From the NCBI RefSeq assembly GCF_013044505.1, contig NZ_JABERD010000072.1, positions 1 through 45,466 on the forward strand: 45,466 bases of DNA, written 5' to 3'. Of this stretch, positions 39,809 through 45,466 are shown piece by piece. The DNA comes from Streptomyces sp. S3(2020). GTDB lineage: Bacteria > Actinomycetota > Actinomycetes > Streptomycetales > Streptomycetaceae. A model generated the notes under the pieces. The model saw nothing but the letters and a program-made list of their open reading frames with translations, was not told the origin of the DNA and did no database searches. A program made the position numbers and the translations under genes. Position 1 is the stretch's first letter; the number at the start of each line of letters is the position of its first letter.

Positions 39809-40560
39809 ACGACTTCGAGGGTCTCAAGGCCCTGGTGACCGGCGGCGCCTCCGGGATCGGCCGCTCAACGGCCGAACTCCTCGCCGCACGCGGCGCCCGC
39901 GTCGCCGTCCTGGACCTGGACCCCTCGTCGGTGCGGAAGCCGCTGCTCCCCTTCAAGGCCGACGTCACGGACGACACCTCGGTGCGCGAAGCGGTCGCCG
40001 CCGCCGTCGCGGAACTCGGCGGCCTCGACGTCCTGGTCAACAACGCGGGTATCGGCGCCCAGGGCACCGTCGAGGACAACGACGACGCCGAATGGCACCG
40101 CGTCCTGGACGTCAATGTCGTCGGCATGGTCCGCGCCGCCCGTGCCGCCCTGCCCCATCTGCGCCGCTCCTCGCACGCGGCCATCGTCAACACCTGCTCC
40201 ATCGCCGCCACCGCGGGCCTCCCGCAACGCGCCCTCTACAGCGCGACCAAGGGCGCCGTGTACTCCCTCACCCTCGCGATGGCCGCCGACCACGTCCGCG
40301 AGGGCATCCGCGTCAACTGCGTCAACCCCGGCACCGCCGACACCCCCTGGATCGGCCGCCTCCTCGGCAAGGCCCCCGACCCCGCCGCCGAACGCGCCGC
40401 CCTGGAGGCCCGCCAGCCCACCGGCCGCCTGGTCTCGGCGGACGAGGTCGCCGGCGCCATCGCCTACCTGGCGAGCCCGCTGTCCGGCGCCACCACCGGC
40501 ACCTCCCTCGCGGTCGACGGCGGAATGCAGGGACTGCGACTGCGCCCGGCGGGCCGGTGA
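39805..40560 (+). CDS. SDR oxidoreductase, probable 2-keto-3-deoxy-L-fuconate dehydrogenase
   Basis: A 251-aa classical SDR with TGGASGIGRSTAELL (cofactor), NNAG, Ser in NTCSIAATAG, and YSATK (catalytic). It most likely oxidises 2-keto-3-deoxy-L-fuconate to the 2,4-diketo compound with NAD+, by its place after L-fuconate dehydratase and the known oxidative fucose pathway. The C-terminal TTGTSLAVDGGMQG is typical. Start and stop both overlap neighbours (ATGA upstream, GTGA downstream), a fully coupled operon. Confidence 0.88.
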   Translation: MNDFEGLKALVTGGASGIGRSTAELLAARGARVAVLDLDPSSVRKPLLPFKADVTDDTSVREAVAAAVAELGGLDVLVNNAGIGAQGTVEDNDDAEWHRVLDVNVVGMVRAARAALPHLRRSSHAAIVNTCSIAATAGLPQRALYSATKGAVYSLTLAMAADHVREGIRVNCVNPGTADTPWIGRLLGKAPDPAAERAALEARQPTGRLVSADEVAGAIAYLASPLSGATTGTSLAVDGGMQGLRLRPAGR

Positions 40561-41504
40561 GGCCCCCGAGCGGCCTCGGCCTCGGGGCCGCCGCGATCGG
40601 CAACCTCTTCACCGAGGTCACCGACGAGCAGGCGTACGAGACCGTGTCCGCGGCCTGGCAGCGCGGCATCCGCTCCTACGACACGGCACCCCACTACGGC
40701 ATCGGCCTCTCCGAACGCCGCCTCGGCGCGGCCCTGCGCGAGCACCCGCGCGAGGAGTACACCCTCTCGACGAAGGTCGGTCGCCGCCTGGAACCACGGA
40801 CCGGCGGCGGTGACGACCTCGCGAACGGCTTCGCGGTCCCCGCCACGCACCACCGGGTCTGGGACTTCACCGCGGACGGCGTACGCCGCACCCTGGACGC
40901 GAGCCTGGAACGGCTCGGCGTCGACCGTGTCGACATCGTCTACCTCCACGACCCGGACGACCACGCCGAAGCGGCCTTCCGGGAGGGCTACCCGGCCCTG
41001 GAGAAGCTCCGCTCGGAGGGCGTGGTCGGGGCGATCGGCGCCGGCATGAACCAGACGGAGATGCTCACCCGCTTCGTGCGCGACACCGATGTGGACGTGG
41101 TGCTCTGCGCGGGCCGCTACACCTTGCTGGACCAGAGCGCGCTGACCGACCTGCTGCCCGCGGCCGTGGCACGCGGCACGTCCGTCGTCGTCGGCGGCGC
41201 CTTCAACTCCGGTCTGCTGGCCGACCCGCGCCCCGGCGCGACGTACGACTACAGCAGCGCACCGCCCGAGTTGCTGGACCGGGCCCTGCGTCTGAAGTCC
41301 GTCGCCGAGCGCCACGGCACCACCCTGCGGGCCGCCGCCCTGGCCTTCTGCGCGGCCCACCCGGCGGTGACCGGCGTCCTGGTCGGCGCCCGCTCCGCCG
41401 CCGAAGTCCACGACTGCGCCGACCAGTTCGAGACGGCGGTGCCACCGGAGTTCTGGCAGGAGCTGAGGGACACCGGATTCCTCCCGGCCGAGGAGCCCTC
41501 ATGA
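40557..41504 (+). CDS. Aldo/keto reductase, probable L-fucose dehydrogenase
   Basis: A 315-aa AKR barrel protein. The catalytic Asp/Tyr lie in SYDTAPHYGIGLSERRLG, the Lys in LSTKVGR and the His in YLHDPDDH, as in D-threo-aldose 1-dehydrogenases (L-fucose/L-galactose dehydrogenases). It would oxidise L-fucose to its lactone with NAD(P)+, the first committed step of the pathway. The C-terminal VTGVLVGARSAAEVHDC is the usual cofactor segment. GTG start overlaps the SDR stop; its own TGA overlaps the mutarotase ATG. Confidence 0.9.
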   Translation: MRPPSGLGLGAAAIGNLFTEVTDEQAYETVSAAWQRGIRSYDTAPHYGIGLSERRLGAALREHPREEYTLSTKVGRRLEPRTGGGDDLANGFAVPATHHRVWDFTADGVRRTLDASLERLGVDRVDIVYLHDPDDHAEAAFREGYPALEKLRSEGVVGAIGAGMNQTEMLTRFVRDTDVDVVLCAGRYTLLDQSALTDLLPAAVARGTSVVVGGAFNSGLLADPRPGATYDYSSAPPELLDRALRLKSVAERHGTTLRAAALAFCAAHPAVTGVLVGARSAAEVHDCADQFETAVPPEFWQELRDTGFLPAEEPS

Positions 41505-41815
41505 GAGTCGCCCTGCACACCAAGGTCCGCGCCGACCGCGTCACCGAGTACGACGCGGCCCACCGCGAGGTCCCGAAGGAACTCACCGACGCCATCAGCG
41601 CCGCCGGCGCCACCTCCTGGACCATCTGGCGCAGCGGCACCGACCTCTTCCACGTCCTGGAGTGCGAGGACTACGGCCGGCTCCTCGCCGAACTGGAGAA
41701 ACTGCCGGTCAACGTCGCCTGGCAGGCCCGCATGGCCGAACTCCTCGACGTCGTGCACGACTACTCCGACGAGGGCGCGGCCGCCGGCCTGCCCGTCGTG
41801 TGGGAGCTGCCGTGA
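41501..41815 (+). CDS. L-fucose/L-rhamnose mutarotase family protein
   Basis: A 104-aa protein of the RhaM/DUF718 type: a ferredoxin-like fold with ALHTKVRADRVTEYDAAHREV, the central WTIWRSGTDLFHVLECEDY, and a terminal WELP. It interconverts alpha and beta anomers of a deoxyhexose, delivering the anomer used by the dehydrogenase. L-fucose is inferred from the operon; the related rhamnose enzyme has the same fold. It overlaps both neighbours by 4 bp. Confidence 0.9.
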   Translation: MRVALHTKVRADRVTEYDAAHREVPKELTDAISAAGATSWTIWRSGTDLFHVLECEDYGRLLAELEKLPVNVAWQARMAELLDVVHDYSDEGAAAGLPVVWELP

Positions 41816-42630
41816 CCGTCGACGCGCACCACCACCTCTGGGACCTCGCGGTACGCGACCAGGACTGGATCGCCGAGGACAGCCCGATCCGGCGGGACTT
41901 CACCGTCGCGGACCTCGCGCCCGAGGCGGCAGCCGCGGGAGTGGACCGGACGGTGCTCGTCCAGACGATCACCGTCGCCGAGGAGACCCCGGAGTTCCTG
42001 GAACTCGCGGACACCCATGACCTCATCGCGGGCGTCGTCGGCTGGACCGACCTCACCCGCCCCGACGTCGCCGACGAACTGGCCCGCCTCCGCGAACTCC
42101 CCGGCGGCCGGCACCTCAAGGGCATCCGCCACCAGGTCCAGGGCGAACCCGACCCGCACTGGCTGCTGCGGGCGGACGTACGGCGAGGTCTCGCCGCGGT
42201 GGCCGAGGCGGGCCTCGTCTACGACCTCCTCGTCCTGCCCCACCAACTGCCCGCTTGCGTCAAGGCTGCCGAAGCCCTTCCCCAACTCACCTTCGTCCTC
42301 GACCACTTGGGCAAGCCCCCCATCGCCTCCGGCGCCCTCGAACCCTGGGCCGCCGACCTCCGCGCCCTCGCCGCGCACCCCAACACGGTCGGCAAACTCT
42401 CCGGCTTGGTCACCGAGGCCGACCCCGCCACCTGGACGATCGACGACCTGCGCCCGTACGCCGACGTAGCCCTGGACGCCTTCGGCCCGGACCGCCTGAT
42501 GTTCGGCTCGGACTGGCCGGTGTGCGGCCTGGCGGCGACGTACGGCGAAGTGCTCGACACCGCACGCGCGTTGGTGGGCCCCGATACCCGGGTCTTCGAG
42601 ACGACCGCCACCCGCGTCTACGACCTCTGA
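41812..42630 (+). CDS. Amidohydrolase family L-fuconolactonase
   Basis: A 272-aa amidohydrolase-2 type barrel (VDAHHHLWDLAVRDQDWI at the N-terminus; LDHLGKPPI with the conserved His; LMFGSDWPVCGL with the catalytic Asp). Members with this signature hydrolyse L-fucono- or L-rhamnono-lactones. Here it would open L-fuconolactone to L-fuconate for the dehydratase. GTG overlaps the mutarotase stop. The last gene of the operon; its 3' end overlaps the opposing gene by 13 bp. Confidence 0.92.
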   Translation: MTVDAHHHLWDLAVRDQDWIAEDSPIRRDFTVADLAPEAAAAGVDRTVLVQTITVAEETPEFLELADTHDLIAGVVGWTDLTRPDVADELARLRELPGGRHLKGIRHQVQGEPDPHWLLRADVRRGLAAVAEAGLVYDLLVLPHQLPACVKAAEALPQLTFVLDHLGKPPIASGALEPWAADLRALAAHPNTVGKLSGLVTEADPATWTIDDLRPYADVALDAFGPDRLMFGSDWPVCGLAATYGEVLDTARALVGPDTRVFETTATRVYDL

Positions 42631-44039
42631 GCCACCTCCGCCAGCTTGGTCGGCGGCAGATACTCCCGTACGTACGTCCGCTCCCAGCACGCCCCCGTCT
42701 CCCGGAGCTCGCGCAGGCTCGTGTACCGGTAGCGGAAGAGGCGGGCGCGGATGTAACGGGGCGGGGCGTCGGGCGGGAAGGGGGAGCGGCGCAGCAGCCT
42801 GAGGGTGTCGCGGTCGTTCTCCAGGAGCCGTTCCACGAAGGTGCCGAACCAGGGACCGGCGTAGGACGGGGACAGCGCGGCGAACCACATCAGCCAGTCC
42901 AGACGCAGGTGGTACGGCGCGAACTGACGCGGCCAGCGCCGGGGATCGCCGGGCTTGCCCTTGAACTCGTACTCCCGCCAGTCCGAGTCCGCACGCGGCA
43001 CCTCGTCGGCCGTGCCCTCGACCACCACCTCGTACCGGAGCCGGCTCACACTGCCGAACGCCCCGTAGGTGTTGACCAGATGGAGCGGGTCGAAGGAGCG
43101 GTTCATGATCTGGCGGCGGGAGATCATGTTCGTCACCGGGTGGTAGCTGAGGTACGCGATCAGCGCGGCGACGGCCAGGACCACGATCTCGTACCAGAGC
43201 GGGGCGGCAGGCGCGGAACGCGGGGTGCCCGGGAGCTCCAGCGCCGAGACGGCGAGCACGATCGTGAGCCAGTTCAGCCAGGAGAAGTTGCCCGACAGGA
43301 CCAGCCACAGCTGGGTGACGATCATCAGGGACGCGGCCGCCGTGGCGATCGGCTGCGGGGTGAACAGCAGTACGGGGACGACGAGTTGGGTGACATGGTT
43401 GGCCGCCGCCTCGGCCCGGTGCAGCGGGCGGGGGAGATGGTGGAAGAACCAGCTCAGCGGGCCCGGCATCGGCTGGGTCTCGTGGTGGAAGCAGAGGCAG
43501 GTCAGCTTCCGCCAGCAGGCGTCGCCGCGCATCTTGATGAGCCCCGCGCCGAACTCCACCCGGAACAGGATCCAGCGCAGCAGGAACAGCACCAGGACCG
43601 GCGGGGCCACCTCGTCGTTGCCGAGGAACACCGCGAGGAACCCGACCTCCAGGAGCAGGGACTCCCAGCCGAAGCCGTACCAGGTCTGACCGACATTGAC
43701 GATCGACAGGTACAGCACCCACGGCAGCAGCCACAGCACCATGCCGCCCCACAAAGGGAGCCGGGAGTCCAGCCCCGCCAACAGCGCCGCCGAGACCGCG
43801 CAGCCCGACCAGGCACAGGCCGCGAAGAAGCGGTCCGAGTAGTGCAGTTGGAACAGGCTCGGGGCCGCCCTGAAAGAGATCCGCCGGACATACCGGGGGA
43901 TGGGCAGCATGCCGCGCGCGCCCAGCAGCGCCCGGAACTGAAGGGCCGCCGTCAGGAACGCGACGAGGTACACGCCGGCCAGGGCCCGCTGGAAGACCAG
44001 CCGGCTCAGCCAGTAGTCGGGTGCGGTGAACCAATCCAC
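42618..44039 (-). CDS. Lipase maturation factor (LMF1)-like membrane protein
   Basis: A 473-aa polytopic membrane protein with about eight to ten helices, resembling bacterial relatives of the lipase maturation factor family. Typical segments are WYGFGWESLLLEVGFLAVFL, LFRVEFGAGLIKMRGDACWR and the C-terminal aqueous part with WFGTFVERLLENDRDTLRLL. In animals LMF1 helps lipases mature; the bacterial role is unknown. GTG 44039 is chosen because GGGAGGAG lies about 9 nt upstream. It converges with the lactonase gene, overlapping by 13 bp, and is divergent from the DUF6777-like gene. Confidence 0.87.
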   Translation of the reverse strand: MDWFTAPDYWLSRLVFQRALAGVYLVAFLTAALQFRALLGARGMLPIPRYVRRISFRAAPSLFQLHYSDRFFAACAWSGCAVSAALLAGLDSRLPLWGGMVLWLLPWVLYLSIVNVGQTWYGFGWESLLLEVGFLAVFLGNDEVAPPVLVLFLLRWILFRVEFGAGLIKMRGDACWRKLTCLCFHHETQPMPGPLSWFFHHLPRPLHRAEAAANHVTQLVVPVLLFTPQPIATAAASLMIVTQLWLVLSGNFSWLNWLTIVLAVSALELPGTPRSAPAAPLWYEIVVLAVAALIAYLSYHPVTNMISRRQIMNRSFDPLHLVNTYGAFGSVSRLRYEVVVEGTADEVPRADSDWREYEFKGKPGDPRRWPRQFAPYHLRLDWLMWFAALSPSYAGPWFGTFVERLLENDRDTLRLLRRSPFPPDAPPRYIRARLFRYRYTSLRELRETGACWERTYVREYLPPTKLAEVAQRS

Positions 44040-44184
44040 GGCCAGGTGCTCCTCCCTGCCATTGTCCGCTCCGGAGTGCCGGAACCCTATGTCACGCTCC
44101 GTGTACCGCTCCTCCGCTTGCGTAACCCAAGTGAGTGAAGCAGACAATGGTGGCGAACTGCCCGGCATGAGGCGGGAGAGCACG

Positions 44185-45390
44185 GTGCGTCCATCCACCG
44201 GAACCTTCGTCACGGCCTGCACGCTCTCGACGGCACTGATCGTCGTCGGCTGCGTCGGCTCCGGCGACGAGAACACGAAATCCAGCGGAGAACTCTTTCT
44301 CCAGCCCGTCGCGGCCCAGGGTCCCGACCCCTTCACGGACTCGACGGCGACCCCGACGGCCACAGCCTCGCCCGTCACCCGAACGCAGCAACCGGCACAG
44401 CCGGGCGTGCGGTCGATCTCCGGCGGGACGCCCGGCCTGTACGGCGGCACCGTCGGGTCCGGCAGTTGCGACGTGAACCGGCAGATCGGCCGGCTCACGG
44501 CGGACCGGGCCAAGGGGCGGGCCTTCGCACAGGTCGAGGGCATCCCCCAGGACTCGGTCCCCTCGTATCTGCGCTCCCTGACCTCGGTCGTGCTGCGCGC
44601 CGACACCCGTGTCACCAACCACGGCTACCGGGACGGGCGCACCACCACCTACCAGTCCGTCCTCCAGAGCGGCACCGCCGTCCTCGTCGACACCCGGGGC
44701 GTGCCGCGCGTCCGCTGCGCCTGCGGCAACCCGCTCACACCCGCGCGGACGACGAGCGGCTCCACGGCCACCAGCGGGCGGGCGTGGTCCGGCTACCGGC
44801 ACGGCCAGGTGGTCGTGGTGGCCCCGGCGCCCCGGGTGGTCACCCACCTCACGATCATCGACATCGTCGACAACACCTGGATCGAGCGGCGCTGCGGGCG
44901 CGACACCCGGCACGACCACGTCGTACCGCGTCCGGAGCCGGTGGCGCCGACATCGACTCCGACATCGCCACCGAGCCCGTCCGGCGAGAGTCCGAGCCGG
45001 AGCACGGACCCGAGCGCAGGCCTGGCCTTCGGTGAGAGCGCCGCCCCGAGCGAGGAGAGCTCCGTGCCGGACATCCCGGCCCCCGACTGCGTGACCCCGA
45101 CCGTCACCGTCACCCCGGGCGCTCCCGTCATCCCGACCGCCCCCGTCACCGGCACGCCCGCCGCCGAGGACCCCGCCTGCCCCGCCGCCACGGCCACGGC
45201 ACCGCCCCCGACCGCGACCGGCGAACCCACGGTCGAGGACCCGTCGGTCACGGAGGAGGAGATCGGCCCCGAGACCGTCCCGGACACCCCCGACGTACCC
45301 GACGGCGGCGGGCTGATCCCCGACAGCCCCGACGAGCCGACGACCACCGACAGCATCTTCGACAGCCCTGCCGACATACGGGAAAGCTGA
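44185..45390 (+). CDS. DUF6777-like lipoprotein
   Basis: A 401-aa predicted lipoprotein. The signal ends in a lipobox-like VVGC (Cys about 22). GELFLQPVAAQGPDPFTDST (about 34-53) is, from memory, the signature start of the DUF6777 domain, which continues to about residue 255 and has paired Cys (CDVNRQIG; RVRCACGNPLTPART). The final ~140 residues are a low-complexity Pro/Thr/Ser/Glu tail, likely wall-spanning. GTG 44185 has GGCGGGAG upstream; ATG 44167 is an in-frame alternative. Function unknown. Confidence 0.75.
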   Translation: MRPSTGTFVTACTLSTALIVVGCVGSGDENTKSSGELFLQPVAAQGPDPFTDSTATPTATASPVTRTQQPAQPGVRSISGGTPGLYGGTVGSGSCDVNRQIGRLTADRAKGRAFAQVEGIPQDSVPSYLRSLTSVVLRADTRVTNHGYRDGRTTTYQSVLQSGTAVLVDTRGVPRVRCACGNPLTPARTTSGSTATSGRAWSGYRHGQVVVVAPAPRVVTHLTIIDIVDNTWIERRCGRDTRHDHVVPRPEPVAPTSTPTSPPSPSGESPSRSTDPSAGLAFGESAAPSEESSVPDIPAPDCVTPTVTVTPGAPVIPTAPVTGTPAAEDPACPAATATAPPPTATGEPTVEDPSVTEEEIGPETVPDTPDVPDGGGLIPDSPDEPTTTDSIFDSPADIRES

Positions 45391-45435
45391 CGTCCACCAG
45401 TCGAAGAATCGGACAAACCCTGGCAAGGTGGCCCC

Positions 45436-45466
45436 ATGGTTGATCGGGGAGCGAGCGCCCTGTCAC
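45436..45466 (+). CDS. Possible start of a further gene, cut by the window edge
   Basis: ATG at 45436 follows AAGGTGG and opens MVDRGASALS before the edge. The base composition fits coding sequence but ten residues allow no identification. Confidence 0.35.
   Translation, partial: MVDRGASALS

Noticed and set aside
1..45466. Mobile element, CRISPR array or prophage
   Set aside because: No transposase, integrase, spacer array or phage structural gene was seen on either strand.

Overview
The window is high-GC DNA with GC-rich third codon positions, GTG starts, GTGA/ATGA gene overlaps and intergenic palindromes of the kind common in Streptomyces. I read it as a Streptomyces (or close relative) chromosome segment. 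No rRNA, tRNA, CRISPR array, transposase or integrase is visible.

Layout. 1-5.2 kb: the end of a Pro-rich upstream gene, 6-phosphogluconate dehydrogenase (gnd), a secreted Rpf-LysM-M23 peptidoglycan hydrolase, a DMT-type transporter and a FhuF-like [2Fe-2S] protein. 5.2-9.1 kb: storage metabolism, with a GlgA/GlgM-type glycosyltransferase, glgC and a wax-ester/diacylglycerol acyltransferase. 9.2-15 kb: an SDR-like protein with a zinc ribbon and no catalytic tyrosine, an HD-domain/SDR pair, a 57-aa small protein, a GNAT acetyltransferase and an amidase.

15-30.5 kb is a glycoprotein-glycan degradation region. Secreted GH20 and GH29 enzymes (plus a lipoprotein alpha/beta hydrolase) are followed by a divergently transcribed LacI regulator and a CUT1 sugar ABC transporter without its own ATPase, then a cytoplasmic GH5-type enzyme, a secreted GH85 endo-beta-N-acetylglucosaminidase and a cytoplasmic GH38 alpha-mannosidase. 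The parts fit a scheme in which N-glycans are released outside, imported, and trimmed inside. Three LacI-type operators lie exactly 24 bp apart in the lacI/transporter intergenic region.

30.7-34 kb holds the most unusual feature: a small EACC1-like protein translationally coupled to a 963-aa protein that joins a cytoplasmic caspase-like protease, a helical and a beta-rich linker, about three membrane segments and an extracytoplasmic penicillin-binding transpeptidase domain. This looks like a death or defence effector physically tied to cell-wall synthesis or sensing.

34-42.6 kb is a FadR-type regulator and a divergent eight-gene operon: a monosaccharide ABC transporter with its own fused double ATPase, then L-fuconate dehydratase, an SDR dehydrogenase, an aldo/keto reductase, a mutarotase and a lactonase. 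Together these make a nearly complete oxidative L-fucose pathway; only the last hydrolase is missing here. The GH29 fucosidase upstream could supply fucose. 42.6-45.5 kb: a lipase-maturation-factor-like membrane protein, a DUF6777-like lipoprotein and the start of a further gene.
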